64,000 nucleotides of DNA from Paenibacillus sp. FSL H8-0048 (GCF_038002825.1 NZ_JBBODF010000001.1:4650001-4714000); one strand, 5' to 3'; shown: positions 8,157-18,338, counted from the first letter of the stretch. Notes: generated from the sequence alone by a model not told the origin. Numbers and translations: made by a program.

Positions 8157-9545
8157 ATGGATACAGTACTGCTGTCACGTATACAATTTGCGTCGACGAC
8201 AATTTTTCATTATTTCTTTGTGCCAGTATCGATCGGACTTGCGCTCATAATTGCCATTATGGAGACCATGTACGTAAGAAAGGGCAATGAAGAGTACAAA
8301 AGAATGGCGCAATTCTGGGGGAAGCTGTTCCTGATTAACTTCGCAGTAGGTGTAGTAACAGGAATCTTGCAGGAATTCCAGTTCGGAATGAACTGGTCCG
8401 ATTATTCGCGCTTCGTCGGTGATGTGTTCGGGGCTCCGCTTGCGATTGAAGCCTTGTTGGCTTTCTTCCTGGAGTCCACGTTCATCGGAATCTGGATCTT
8501 CGGCTGGGATAAGGTGTCCAAGCGGATTCACCTATTATCCATCTGGCTGGTAGCCTTCGGGACAATGCTGTCGGCATTCTGGATTCTGCTGGCTAACTCG
8601 TTCATGCAGCATCCGGTGGGCTTCCAGATTAGCAATGGCCGTGCTGAGATGAATGACATCTTCGCACTGATTACGAACGGCCAGCTGCTGGTGGAATTTC
8701 CGCATACAGTGCTTGCCGCTTACGCTACAGGCGCCTTCCTGGTAACAGGGATCAGTGCTTACAAATTGCTTAAGAAGCAGGACGTCGCCTTTTTCCGGAA
8801 ATCATTCGAGATTGCAGCCATTGTAGGGGTTATCTCTTCCTTCGGCGTTGCGGTTGCCGGACATGCACAGGCTCAATATCTGGTAGAGACACAGCCCATG
8901 AAGATGGCCGCATCCGAAGCGCTGTGGGGTGAGAGCGGCGACCCGGCACCTTGGACGGTATTTGCCAATATCGATGTGAAGAACCAGACCAACAGCAATG
9001 AAGTTCAGGTTCCGTATCTGCTGAGCTTCCTGTCCTACAGCAAATTCTCCGGTGATGTGAAGGGGATGCTGGAGCTGCAGAAGGAGTATGAAGCAGCCTA
9101 CGGACCGGGAGATTATATTCCGCCGGTCAAAACAACCTTCTGGAGCTTCCGGATCATGGTTGCTGCCGGCACGTTGATGATGCTGTTTGGGGTATATGCT
9201 ATCTACCTCATGTGGCGCAAAAAGATGGACAGACCCAATACCTGGTTCATGCGCTTCATGTTCTGGGGACTGCTGCTTCCGCCGATTGCCAACACGGCCG
9301 GCTGGATTATGACAGAGATCGGGCGTCAGCCATGGACTGTATTCGGACTTATGACTACAGAAGACAGTGTATCGCCTAATATTACCAGCGGACAGGTACT
9401 GTTCTCGGTGATTTCTTTTACCGCGATCTATGCCATATTGGGTGCAGTGCTGGTTGGCCTGTTCGTCAAAGTGATCAAAAAAGGTCCTTATGCTATGGAT
9501 AACGAACACGGTGAATCCCACGATCCGTATAACAAGGAGGGCTAA
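8157..9545 (+). CDS. cydA: Cytochrome bd quinol oxidase subunit I
   Basis: 462 residues, polytopic. His18 in the first helix (STTIFHYFFVP) corresponds to the conserved heme-ligand histidine, and the GRQPW signature is present (EIGRQPWTV). The periplasmic Q-loop is short, as in the Bacillus type. It oxidises quinol and, with CydB, reduces oxygen to water at high affinity. ATG 8157 follows AAGGAAGGGGAG; an earlier in-frame ATG at 8133 precedes that site and is less likely. First gene of cydABCD, with Rex operators upstream. Confidence 0.96.
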   Translation: MDTVLLSRIQFASTTIFHYFFVPVSIGLALIIAIMETMYVRKGNEEYKRMAQFWGKLFLINFAVGVVTGILQEFQFGMNWSDYSRFVGDVFGAPLAIEALLAFFLESTFIGIWIFGWDKVSKRIHLLSIWLVAFGTMLSAFWILLANSFMQHPVGFQISNGRAEMNDIFALITNGQLLVEFPHTVLAAYATGAFLVTGISAYKLLKKQDVAFFRKSFEIAAIVGVISSFGVAVAGHAQAQYLVETQPMKMAASEALWGESGDPAPWTVFANIDVKNQTNSNEVQVPYLLSFLSYSKFSGDVKGMLELQKEYEAAYGPGDYIPPVKTTFWSFRIMVAAGTLMMLFGVYAIYLMWRKKMDRPNTWFMRFMFWGLLLPPIANTAGWIMTEIGRQPWTVFGLMTTEDSVSPNITSGQVLFSVISFTAIYAILGAVLVGLFVKVIKKGPYAMDNEHGESHDPYNKEG

Positions 9546-9548
9546 CCA

Positions 9549-10562
9549 ATGTCACTTAATGAATTATGGTTTCTGCTGATTGCGGTGCTGTTCGTCGGGT
9601 TCTTCTTCCTGGAAGGCTTCGACTTCGGTGTAGGGATGGAGACGCAGATTCTGGCCAAGAATGACACGGAACGCCGGATATTGATCAATTCGATCGGGCC
9701 GTTCTGGGATGCGAATGAGGTATGGCTGATTACGGGTGCCGGTGCAATGTTCGCGGCCTTCCCGCATTGGTATGCTACGCTGTTCAGCGGTTTCTATATA
9801 CCGTTTGTATTTGCCCTGCTGGCGTTGATTGCCCGTGGTGTTGCCTTCGAGTTCAGAGGTAAGCGCGATTCCAAGGCTTGGCAGAAAACATGGGATGTCT
9901 GCATCTTCTTCGGCAGCTTCCTGCCGCCGTTCCTGCTCGCCGTGGTATTCGCCAGCTTCATCAAGGGCTTGCCGATTGACAAGGATATGCAGATGTATGC
10001 CGGATTCTTCGATATCGTTAATGCGTATACGGTAGTTGCAGGCATTACGGTTGTTCTGCTGTGTCTGGTACACGGCCTGATGTTCACTACGCTTCGTACG
10101 CTCGGAGATTTGCAGGAACGGGCGCGTAAGCTGGCCCAGAAGCTGCTGATTCCACTGGCGGCGCTGCTGGTAGCCTTCGTTGTAATGACGTATACTATGA
10201 CAGATATCTTCGATAAACGCGGAACGCTGCTATGGATTGTAGTTGTTCTGGGTGCAGCCGCTTATCTGCTGGCAGGATATTTCATGACTAAGAAGAAGGA
10301 CGGCTATGCCTTCGGAATGACTGGTGCTGTGATGGCGCTGTCTGTTGCTTCGATCTTCATTGGACTGTTCCCGCGGGTTATGATCAGTTCGCTGGATCAG
10401 GCGTTCAACCTGACGATTACGAATGCAGCCTCCGGCCAATACTCGCTGAAGGTGATGACGATTGTAGCGCTGACTCTGCTGCCGTTCGTGCTGGGTTATC
10501 AGATCTGGAGTTATTTCATCTTCCACAAACGGGTTCATGAGAAGGAGCATCTTGAATACTAA
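9549..10562 (+). CDS. cydB: Cytochrome bd quinol oxidase subunit II
   Basis: 337 residues of membrane helices, with the CydB start region (LWFLLIAVLFVGFFFLEGFDFGVG) and GPFWDANEVWLI. It pairs with CydA to form the bd oxidase. Only three bases separate it from cydA, with AAGGAGGGC as ribosome site. Its stop codon shares one base with the next gene's ATG. Confidence 0.96.
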   Translation: MSLNELWFLLIAVLFVGFFFLEGFDFGVGMETQILAKNDTERRILINSIGPFWDANEVWLITGAGAMFAAFPHWYATLFSGFYIPFVFALLALIARGVAFEFRGKRDSKAWQKTWDVCIFFGSFLPPFLLAVVFASFIKGLPIDKDMQMYAGFFDIVNAYTVVAGITVVLLCLVHGLMFTTLRTLGDLQERARKLAQKLLIPLAALLVAFVVMTYTMTDIFDKRGTLLWIVVVLGAAAYLLAGYFMTKKKDGYAFGMTGAVMALSVASIFIGLFPRVMISSLDQAFNLTITNAASGQYSLKVMTIVALTLLPFVLGYQIWSYFIFHKRVHEKEHLEY

Positions 10563-12331
10563 TGGATAAAAATTTGCTTGGGTATAAAGGAGTTAAGCCT
10601 GTCTTTCTGCTGGTTGGCTTCCTGACCCTGGTGCAAAGCTTCTCCATTCTTCTGCTGGCGAAGTCGCTGGCAGAAGCTGTCTCTGCGCTGTTTGCGGGAG
10701 AACCGCTGAAGGAACAAGGGGCTAGAGCGCTCTTGTTCCTTCTTGCGTTTCTTGTGCGTCATGCCTGTGCTATGCTGATGAGCCGGGCGGCGTACCGCTT
10801 CGCGGAAGCGACCGGCAGCAGCATGCGGAGACAGATGATGGACAAGCTGTTCCAGCTGGGACCAAGGCTGGCTGGCGACCGGGGGACCGGAAATATGGTC
10901 ACATTAGTGCTTGAAGGAGTAACGAAGTTCCGCGCGTACCTGGAGCTGATTATTCCACGGATGGTCGGTATGGCGGTAACACCCGCTCTGCTGCTTGTCT
11001 ATGTGTTCACCCTGGATACGTCCAGCGGTGTCATTCTTACCTTAACGATGCCGATCATTATTGTATTCATGATCCTGATCGGGATGACGGCCCGCAAGCA
11101 GATGGACCGTCAGCTGAAGTCTTACCGTACCTTATCGAATCACTTTGTGGATTCGCTACGCGGTCTGGAGACGCTGAAATTCCTTGGACGAAGCCGCAGT
11201 CACAGTGAGAGTATCGCCAAAGTCAGTGACCGCTACCGTTCAGCAACTATGCGTACGCTGCGAGTCGCCTTTCTGTCCTCGTTCGCACTGGATTTCTTCA
11301 CCATGCTGTCTGTTGCTTCGGTAGCGGTAAGCCTGGGTCTGCGTCTGGTCAATGAGCAGATGACGCTGGTTACCGGACTGACGATTCTGATTCTCGCGCC
11401 GGAGTATTTCCTGCCGGTACGGCTGGTGGGTGCAGACTTCCATGCCACACTGGATGGTAAGGAAGCCGGTGAAGCGATGAAGAGCATTATTGACCGTGAG
11501 ACAGTCCAGGCGAAGCTGCTGGAGCCGGGTGGGCAGAAGGAGATGGCGGGCCTTGGCGGAGCTTGGTCAGGCGACTTTTTCACGTGGAACAATAACAGCC
11601 ACCTGAAGCTTGACGGGGTAGGCGTGACCTATGAAGCGGACGGAGTGTCGTCGCTCGAAGCTGTTCATCTTGAATTCAGCGGGTACCGCAAGATTGGTAT
11701 TATCGGAGAGAGCGGCGCAGGCAAGTCTACACTGGTAGACATTCTGGGCGGCTTCCTTCATCCAACCTCCGGAACCCTTACGATCAATGGAAGCCTGGTC
11801 AGTGCGCTGACCGATGAGGGCTGGCGGAAGCAGACGGCCTATATTCCGCAGCGCCCTTACATCTTCAGCGGCACGCTGGCTGACAATGTCCGGTTCTATT
11901 ATCCGGAGGCTTCGCAGGAGGCTGTAGCTGCTGCGCTGGAGTCAGCAGGTTTATCGAAGCTGGTGTCCTCACTGCCGGAAGGTCTGAACGAGATGATCGG
12001 GGGCGGCGGCCGTTCGCTCAGCGGCGGGCAGGAGCAGCGCGTGGCTCTGGCCCGCGCTCTGCTGAGCAGCCGCCCGATTATGCTGCTGGATGAGCCGACG
12101 GCCCATCTGGACATTGAGACGGAATATGAGCTGAAGGAGACGATGCTGCCGCTGTTCGAGGGCAAGCTGGTATTCCTGGCTACACACCGCCTGCACTGGA
12201 TGATCGACATGGATCTGATTGTCGTTATGCAGCAGGGACGGGTAGCTGAGATAGGCACACACGACGAGCTGACTGCGCGGCGGGGTGCTTATTATGAGCT
12301 TATTCAAAGTCAATTGGAGGGAATCCATTGA
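10562..12331 (+). CDS. cydD: CydD, thiol exporter ABC subunit (B. subtilis CydC position)
   Basis: 589 residues: six-helix ABC membrane domain, then an ATPase domain with Walker A GESGAGKST, signature LSGGQEQ and Walker B MLLDEPTAHLD. CydDC exports glutathione or cysteine and controls heme loading of the bd oxidase. It starts one base inside the cydB stop. Naming of the two halves differs between E. coli and B. subtilis; this is the first of the pair. Confidence 0.92.
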   Translation: MDKNLLGYKGVKPVFLLVGFLTLVQSFSILLLAKSLAEAVSALFAGEPLKEQGARALLFLLAFLVRHACAMLMSRAAYRFAEATGSSMRRQMMDKLFQLGPRLAGDRGTGNMVTLVLEGVTKFRAYLELIIPRMVGMAVTPALLLVYVFTLDTSSGVILTLTMPIIIVFMILIGMTARKQMDRQLKSYRTLSNHFVDSLRGLETLKFLGRSRSHSESIAKVSDRYRSATMRTLRVAFLSSFALDFFTMLSVASVAVSLGLRLVNEQMTLVTGLTILILAPEYFLPVRLVGADFHATLDGKEAGEAMKSIIDRETVQAKLLEPGGQKEMAGLGGAWSGDFFTWNNNSHLKLDGVGVTYEADGVSSLEAVHLEFSGYRKIGIIGESGAGKSTLVDILGGFLHPTSGTLTINGSLVSALTDEGWRKQTAYIPQRPYIFSGTLADNVRFYYPEASQEAVAAALESAGLSKLVSSLPEGLNEMIGGGGRSLSGGQEQRVALARALLSSRPIMLLDEPTAHLDIETEYELKETMLPLFEGKLVFLATHRLHWMIDMDLIVVMQQGRVAEIGTHDELTARRGAYYELIQSQLEGIH

Positions 12332-14136
12332 AACGTGAAGGATGGTTTGCTCCCTATTACTCTGCCTACTTCTGGCGGTTCGTGTTGATCATCCTGCTGG
12401 GCGCACTGACCATCTTCTCAGCGTCTTCGCTGATGTACACCTCAGGCTTCCTGATCTCGAAGGCCTCGATTCCGCCGGAAAATATACTGATGATCTATGT
12501 CCCTATTGTCGGTGTGCGCACCTTCGGGACCAGCCGGGCTGTTATCCACTATGTCGAGCGGCTCGTGGGACATGACACGATTCTGCGCATTCTGTCGAAG
12601 ATGCGGGTCCGGCTGTACCATATGCTGGAGCCGCAGGCGCTGTTCTTGTCCTCGCGCTTCCGTACCGGGGATATTCTCGGTATGCTGGCCGATGATATCG
12701 AATATTTGCAGAATGTGTATCTGCGTACAGTCTTTCCGGGTATTATCGCGCTATTGATCTATGCAGCGGCGATGATTGCGCTTGGGACGTTCGATGTGGC
12801 TTTTGCTCTGCTTATGGGACTCTATATGCTGGTGCTGGTTGTCGTATTACCGCTGATCTCCCTCCTGCTTACCCAGAAGCGTCAGCGTCAGGTGAAGCAG
12901 GAGCGTAACCGGCTGTATCAAAAGCTGACAGATGCTGTGCTCGGACTAGGTGACTGGGTCATCAGCGGACGGCAGAGCCAGTTCGTCGATACGTATGAAG
13001 CGGACGAGCAGGCGGTTGCCCGCATAGACGGTTCGCTGCGGCGCTGGGCACGGCTGCGTATGTTCATCGGGCAGGCGGTGGTCGGACTGGCCGTGTTGTC
13101 TCTATTATACTGGGCGGCTGGACAGTATGCTGAGGGGGCGATTGCCGGAACGCTGATCGCAGCGTTCGTGCTGGTGGTCTTCCCGGTGGCGGATGCCTTC
13201 CTGCCCGTATCCGAGGCTGTGGAGAAAATTCCGCAATACCGGAATTCACTGGAGCGGCTGGAGGGTGTGGAGCCCCCGGCGGAGGGTGTACTCTCTGAGG
13301 CGGAGAAAGGCAGGAATGCCGAAGCTGCGGCTCAGGCCGTTGCTGCTGCCGAGGCTGCCAAGGCTGCCAAGGCCAGCGGACAGGTTCATATTGAACTGAA
13401 GTCGGCAGGCTACCGCTATGCGGCAGGTGACGACTTCTCCGTTCAGGAGCTTGACCTTGCGCTGCCGCAGGGGCGGAAGATTGCCGTAATCGGCCGCAGC
13501 GGAGCCGGTAAATCGACACTGCTCAAGATGGTGCAGGGCGTGATTGCGCCCACCGTCGGCTCCGTGACGATTAACGGGATCGATGCTGCGGCTTACGGTG
13601 AGCGGATTCCGCAGCTCATCGCGGTGCTGAACCAGAGCCCGCATTTGTTCGACACCACGGTGGCGAACAATATCCGGCTCGGGGACCCGGGGGCTTCGGA
13701 GGCAGCGGTCCAGCAGGCGGCAGCCCTGGCGAAGCTGGATAAGCTGATCTCCTCGCTGCCGGAGGGCTATGATACTCCGGTACGCGAGGCGGGGCAGCGC
13801 TTCTCCGGCGGAGAGCGCCAGCGGATGGCCCTGGCCCGTATTCTGCTGCAGAATACGCCGATGGTTGTGCTGGACGAGCCCACCGTTGGCCTCGACCCGC
13901 GCACGGAGCGCGAGCTGCTGGCCACGATGTTCGAGGCGATGGCCGGCAAGACGCTGATCTGGGTCACGCATCATCTGGTGGGCGCCGAGCAGATGGACGA
14001 GGTCATCTTCATGGAGAATGGCCAAGTGGAAATGCGCGGCACTCATGCCGAGCTGATGAAGCAGCAGCCGCGTTACCGCAAGCTCTATGAGCTGGACCGG
14101 CCGGGCCAATATCTGAATGGGGCAGATGGTGTGTAG
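12328..14136 (+). CDS. cydC: CydC, thiol exporter ABC subunit
   Basis: 602 residues: ABC membrane domain, then an ATPase domain with Walker A GRSGAGKST, signature FSGGERQR and Walker B VVLDEPTVGLD. It forms a heterodimer with CydD. The start is TTG overlapping the cydD stop (TTGA), with GGAGG eight bases before. An unusual alanine- and lysine-rich segment (about residues 320-350) links the membrane domain to the ATPase domain. Confidence 0.92.
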   Translation: MKREGWFAPYYSAYFWRFVLIILLGALTIFSASSLMYTSGFLISKASIPPENILMIYVPIVGVRTFGTSRAVIHYVERLVGHDTILRILSKMRVRLYHMLEPQALFLSSRFRTGDILGMLADDIEYLQNVYLRTVFPGIIALLIYAAAMIALGTFDVAFALLMGLYMLVLVVVLPLISLLLTQKRQRQVKQERNRLYQKLTDAVLGLGDWVISGRQSQFVDTYEADEQAVARIDGSLRRWARLRMFIGQAVVGLAVLSLLYWAAGQYAEGAIAGTLIAAFVLVVFPVADAFLPVSEAVEKIPQYRNSLERLEGVEPPAEGVLSEAEKGRNAEAAAQAVAAAEAAKAAKASGQVHIELKSAGYRYAAGDDFSVQELDLALPQGRKIAVIGRSGAGKSTLLKMVQGVIAPTVGSVTINGIDAAAYGERIPQLIAVLNQSPHLFDTTVANNIRLGDPGASEAAVQQAAALAKLDKLISSLPEGYDTPVREAGQRFSGGERQRMALARILLQNTPMVVLDEPTVGLDPRTERELLATMFEAMAGKTLIWVTHHLVGAEQMDEVIFMENGQVEMRGTHAELMKQQPRYRKLYELDRPGQYLNGADGV

Positions 14137-14177
14137 AGGCTAGGATTAGAGCCGAGGTAAGTGTGTGATTGCAACTG

Positions 14178-14219
14178 AAAAGCTCTTCCTGTCCCGCTGG
14201 GGGCAGGAAGAGCTTTTTT
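14178..14219 (+). terminator. Rho-independent terminator of the cyd operon
   Basis: An 11-base perfect stem AGCTCTTCCTG / CAGGAAGAGCT with a GC-rich loop, flanked by A4 and T6. It is bidirectional in form and sits just before the first tandem repeat. Confidence 0.93.
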
Positions 14220-14220
14220 G

Positions 14221-14547
14221 CATGTGGGCCGGATGTAATCGGAAAACCGGCCACATTGGGCGAGTGCATGGGTATGCGGGCCGGATGTAATCGGAAAACC
14301 GACCATATTGGGCGAGTGCTGGGGTATGCGGGCCGGATGCTCGGAAAACCGGCCACATTGGGCGGGTGCAGGGGTATGCGGGCCGGATGTAATCGGAAAA
14401 CCGACCATATTGGGCGAGTGCTGGGGTATGCGGGCCGGATGCTCGGAAAACCGGCCACAATGGGGGAGTTGGGGTATGCGGGCCGGATGTAATCGGAAAA
14501 CCGGCCACATTGGGCGGGTGCAGGGGTGTGTGGGCCGGATATAATCC
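14221..14547. repeat. Tandem hairpin repeat array 1 (six units of 48-52 bp plus a partial)
   Basis: Units begin at 14221, 14273, 14325, 14375, 14427 and 14475, with a partial at 14527. Each carries GGGCCGGATG...CGGAAAACCG...CAT/TATTGGG. Units 2 and 4 are near identical, as are the shorter units 3 and 5, so the array also repeats as about 102-base dimers. Each unit can fold: ATGT/ACAT outer arms with CGG-AAAA-CCG inside. Several frames stay open across it, but only because of the repeat; I see no gene. Confidence 0.93.
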
Positions 14548-14689
14548 TGTACATGTCCGGTGGATAGGACAAACCCGGGAAATTAAGGTACACTTAACTG
14601 GTCGATCCTGGAAATATATCAATTAGAACGGGGTGGAAGCATGTGATAACGGAGGGCTCCTGCGATTATAAATAAGGAGAGATTAATCA

Positions 14690-16486
14690 ATGGAATCAAC
14701 AACATGCGAATTAACATGGAATCTGGACCGGATCTATCCCTCGTTCGAGTCGGAGGGATTTCAGCAGGACCGCAGGCAGGTGGAGAGCCTTGCCGGGGAG
14801 CTGAATACATGGTCGGCCTCGCAGCCCGTTAGCGGGCAGGACGCTGCAGACCTGATGGAAGAGTTCCTTAAACAATATAATGCGTATCAACAGCTATTTT
14901 TGCGTCTGTTCAGCTATGCGGAGCTGCGGTTCAGTGCGGATAGCCAGTGTGAGGAAGCTGTGAATCTGATGGACGAGCTGGAAGAGGTGACCAGCGGGGC
15001 GGGTGAAGCTTTGGTCCGCTTCAGCAAGTGGCTGGCGGGGGTAAGCGCGGGTGAACTGGAGCGGAGTCTCCGTTCCAGCGCTTATCTGGAGCAGCATGGC
15101 TTCTATCTGCGCGGATTACAGGGCAAATCGCAGCATATGCTTAGCGCGGAAGGCGAAGCGGTCATTGCCCGGATGCAGAACACCGGCTCGAAGGCGTGGG
15201 AGCGGCTGTACATGCAGACGCTATCCACACTGCGCACCGATCTGGAACTGGGTGGAGTTACCCGCAGTGTGACACTGGCGGAGCTGCGGAATCTGGTCTA
15301 CGACCCTGATCCTGTGGTACGGCAGGCAGCGGCAGAAGCAGAGCATAAGGCTTGCCGCAGTGTTGCGGAGCAGAGTGCTGCTTGTATTAATGCTGTGTCC
15401 GGTGAGGCGGCTGCCGTCTATGAGCTGAGGGGTTATGTCTCCCCGCTGCATAAGGTGCTGGAAGCAGCGCGGATGGATCAGGAGACGCTGGAGGTGATGC
15501 TTCAGGCCATCCAGGAGAGCCTGCCGGTCTTCCGGCAATATTATGCCGGGAAGGCTGTGCGGCTGGGGCATGCGGGGGGACAGCTGCCGTTCTGGGATGT
15601 TTTTGCGCCCATGGGTACGGAGTCTTCAGTCCGCGTAACCTATGCTGAGGCCCAGGCGATGATTATCGCGGGGTTCAGCAGGTTCAGCCCCGAGCTGGGC
15701 GGGTTCGCCCGCAAGGTGTTCAGGGAACGCTGGGTTGATGCCGAGCCTCGCAGCGGGAAGGGCAATTTCGGGATGTGTGTCGATATCGTCCCGATTGGAG
15801 AGAGCCGGATCATAACAAGCTTCCACGGCCAATATATAGATGTGAGTGTGCTGGCCCACGAGATTGGGCACGCGTATCATACCAGCCGCCTTGCAGGACA
15901 TACGATGGTCAACATGGATTATCCGGTGCCGATTGCGGAGACCGCGTCGATTTTTTGCGAGAGTCTGATTCATGTTGAACTCTTGAACTCGCTGCCTGCG
16001 GAGGAAGCGGATGCGATCCTGGAACGTAGTCTCTCGGATGCGGGGTATTATATTGTCGATTTCTATGCGAGATACTGCTTCGAGCGCGCGCTCTATGCCC
16101 GCCGGTTATCCGGTCCCCTTCCATTAGAGGAGCTGAACGCATTGATGCTGGAGTCGATGGCTGCCGCTTACGGGGATAGTGTACTGCCCGGGTCCATCCA
16201 TCCCTACCAGTGGATTAGCAAGGCAGGGTATTATATGGCAGGCAATGAGTTCCTGAACTTCCCGTATTCCTTCGGGCTGCTGTTCTCCAAGGGGCTGTAT
16301 GCCCAGTACCAAAAGCAGGGCCAGGCGTTCGTGAGCCGCTATGAACAGTTCCTCTCAGCAACCAGTACCCGGAGCATCGCAGACGCTGCCATGCTGATGG
16401 ATATTGATGTGCATTCCCAGGATTTCTGGCAGGAGGCGCTCGGATTCATTGCCGGGGATATCCAGAAGTTTACGGGGAGGGAATAA
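14690..16486 (+). CDS. M3 family oligoendopeptidase
   Basis: 598 residues, typical for the PepF/M3B family. The zinc site is HEIGH (His390, Glu391, His394) in VLAHEIGHAYH, with the downstream glutamate region ETASIFCESL. It is a cytoplasmic metallopeptidase cutting short peptides. AAGGAGAG precedes the ATG. It stands alone between the repeat array and the small CxxH gene. Confidence 0.93.
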   Translation: MESTTCELTWNLDRIYPSFESEGFQQDRRQVESLAGELNTWSASQPVSGQDAADLMEEFLKQYNAYQQLFLRLFSYAELRFSADSQCEEAVNLMDELEEVTSGAGEALVRFSKWLAGVSAGELERSLRSSAYLEQHGFYLRGLQGKSQHMLSAEGEAVIARMQNTGSKAWERLYMQTLSTLRTDLELGGVTRSVTLAELRNLVYDPDPVVRQAAAEAEHKACRSVAEQSAACINAVSGEAAAVYELRGYVSPLHKVLEAARMDQETLEVMLQAIQESLPVFRQYYAGKAVRLGHAGGQLPFWDVFAPMGTESSVRVTYAEAQAMIIAGFSRFSPELGGFARKVFRERWVDAEPRSGKGNFGMCVDIVPIGESRIITSFHGQYIDVSVLAHEIGHAYHTSRLAGHTMVNMDYPVPIAETASIFCESLIHVELLNSLPAEEADAILERSLSDAGYYIVDFYARYCFERALYARRLSGPLPLEELNALMLESMAAAYGDSVLPGSIHPYQWISKAGYYMAGNEFLNFPYSFGLLFSKGLYAQYQKQGQAFVSRYEQFLSATSTRSIADAAMLMDIDVHSQDFWQEALGFIAGDIQKFTGRE

Positions 16487-16589
16487 GGCCCGGGTTTTGC
16501 GCTGCGGGAGGTTCCTTTTTGCAGGGAAGTGTGGTAGAACAGTAGTATAAGTCTACGCCGCAGCGGCACAGAAAGGGATGCTTGATTGA

Positions 16590-16757
16590 ATGTATGTAGT
16601 CTGTAAGGAACACGTAGAGCTGGCCATCGACAAATTTGTGGACGAGTACGAGGATGCACCAGATGTAGTCGATCTGAAGGAGACGGAGTTCTCGGACTGG
16701 GACCCGCCGGCGAAATGTGCGGAATGTGAACGAAATGCAGAATATCTGGTCGTCTGA
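16590..16757 (+). CDS. CxxH/CxxC small protein (BA_5709-type family)
   Basis: 55 residues beginning MYVVCKEHVELA and ending with CAECERNAEYLVV: a CxxH pair near the start and a CxxC pair near the end, matching the small Bacillales CxxH/CxxC family. A zinc site is likely; function is unknown. GAAAGGGA lies upstream at 16571-16578. In many Bacillales this gene lies between htrA and rlmH close to walRK; here rlmH is 18.7 kb further on. Confidence 0.85.
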   Translation: MYVVCKEHVELAIDKFVDEYEDAPDVVDLKETEFSDWDPPAKCAECERNAEYLVV

Positions 16758-16773
16758 GGGCGGCCGGAATAAC

Positions 16774-16809
16774 AAACACCCTGTGGCCGTGAAGGCTGCA
16801 GGGTGTTTT
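16774..16809 (+). terminator. Terminator after the CxxH/CxxC gene
   Basis: Stem AACACCCTG / CAGGGTGTT followed by TTTTG, 17 bases past the stop. Confidence 0.85.
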
Positions 16810-16874
16810 GGCGTGCGGGCGTATGTGTGAAAGGTATAGTTGCGGATATAGCATTACATTAAAAGTATTGTTAT

Positions 16875-18287
16875 CTAGCAGTCTGCGGCTTTCGCCATCT
16901 CGGACAGCGGGCTGCGCTGACTGCCCCGCAGGTAGATAAAGGCGGAGCCAATCGCCACGATTGCTGCAACGGACAAGCCCCAGTAGATGTTGGAGTAAGC
17001 GGCCTGAAGCGGCAGGCTGCGCTGCCATTCCAGGGCGCTGGCGGCCATTGCTACGCTGAAGGCACCGCTGAAGAACTGCAGCAGCTGGAAGAGCCCCATC
17101 CCGGAGCCGATCTGCGAAGCAGGCAGGATGCGCGAGATTTCATTCGACACACTGCTCGACAGTACAGTGAAGGACAGGCTCATGATCATGTAGACGAGCA
17201 TGACGGCGATCCATGATTGTCCGGCGAATAGGGCGAACAATACGGTGGCGGCCAGAACGAGCAGAGGTGCGAAGCGCAGAATTCCGGTGTTGCCGTAGCG
17301 GTCAATCATCCGCCCGACCAGGCGGGAGACGAAGATGGCCAGCAATGAGCCCGGGAAGATGACCAGGCCGGCATGGCTGGCGCTGAAGCCGAAGCGGTGA
17401 GTCAGAATCTGCGGCAGCAGGAACAGGGTAGCGAAGCTGCACAGGTAAGAGGCAACCCCGATCAGTGCCAGTACCAGATAGGACCGGTTGCTGAACAGCG
17501 CGGGCAGCACGAATGGATCAGGGGTCGTGCGGATACGCCCTACGAATAGGGCAATCGCGGCGATGCCGGCGATCAGCGCGATCCACAGTCCGCTGGTCAG
17601 GAACAGCAGAAGACCTGTGGTACCTACGCCGAGGAAGATTCCGCCCAGAACATCGAATGAGCCGCTAGCCGGAACTTCCTTGGGCAGCAGGATCAGGAAT
17701 AGCGGCACCAGCAACAGAATGGCGGCAGTGACTGCGAACAGCCAGGTCCAGCCGAGGTATTCAACAATGGAGCCGCCGGCTACCGGGCCCAGACCGAGTC
17801 CCAGGGAGACGGCCGACATGATCGTCGCCATGGCTTTGCCGCGCCTAGCCTGCGGAATGTAGCGGGTGAACAGGACAAGAGACAGCGACATCACGGCGCC
17901 TGCACCTGAGGCTTGCAGAATACGAACAATCAGCAGGAAGATGAAGCTGGTGCTGAAGAATCCGGCCACAGCAGCAAGCCCTAGGGTCAGCAGCCCGATA
18001 ATCAGCAACCGGCGGATCGGCAGGAAGTCCGAGAGCCGGCTGTATGTGATTGAGGCAATAGAGAACATGATGGAATACCCGGTTACAATCCAGGAGGCGG
18101 ACGCTGCGGTGATGCCGAAGGTCTCGGTTACATCGGGCAGGGCCAGATTGAACATCGCTGTGTTCATAATCACGAGCACGACAGCAATGCTGAATAGCAG
18201 AGTTAGCAATCCTTCTCGTGGAAGAGCTGCTTGCGGAGCAGCCATTGAATGCTCTTGATCGCCCTCAGAAGCAGGTGATGAGGTCAT
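16875..18287 (-). CDS. MFS drug exporter (DHA2-like)
   Basis: 470 residues, almost entirely hydrophobic helices (about 14). The MFS loop motif region SRLSDFLPIRRLLIIG and motif C-like LGLGPVAGGSIVEYLGW are visible, as in proton-coupled drug exporters of the TetB/QacA size class. Substrate cannot be inferred. The ATG follows GAAGGAG by 10 bases. It is divergent from an ArsR-like regulator, which probably controls it. Confidence 0.88.
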   Translation of the reverse strand: MTSSPASEGDQEHSMAAPQAALPREGLLTLLFSIAVVLVIMNTAMFNLALPDVTETFGITAASASWIVTGYSIMFSIASITYSRLSDFLPIRRLLIIGLLTLGLAAVAGFFSTSFIFLLIVRILQASGAGAVMSLSLVLFTRYIPQARRGKAMATIMSAVSLGLGLGPVAGGSIVEYLGWTWLFAVTAAILLLVPLFLILLPKEVPASGSFDVLGGIFLGVGTTGLLLFLTSGLWIALIAGIAAIALFVGRIRTTPDPFVLPALFSNRSYLVLALIGVASYLCSFATLFLLPQILTHRFGFSASHAGLVIFPGSLLAIFVSRLVGRMIDRYGNTGILRFAPLLVLAATVLFALFAGQSWIAVMLVYMIMSLSFTVLSSSVSNEISRILPASQIGSGMGLFQLLQFFSGAFSVAMAASALEWQRSLPLQAAYSNIYWGLSVAAIVAIGSAFIYLRGSQRSPLSEMAKAADC

Positions 18288-18320
18288 GAGAAAGCCACTC
18301 CTTCATTAAGTTATTGTATT

Positions 18321-18338
18321 GTTCGATTACTTACGAAC
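18321..18338. promoter_or_regulatory. Candidate operator between MFS gene and ArsR-like gene
   Basis: GTTCG-N8-CGAAC dyad midway between the two divergent starts, a natural place for the ArsR-like protein to act on both. Sequence observation only; no family consensus is matched. Confidence 0.4.

Noticed and set aside
14085..14622. Long open frames on both strands across repeat array 1
   Set aside because: They follow from a unit without stops in several frames; they have no ribosome site, read as the same peptide over and over in each frame, and run over the cyd terminator.
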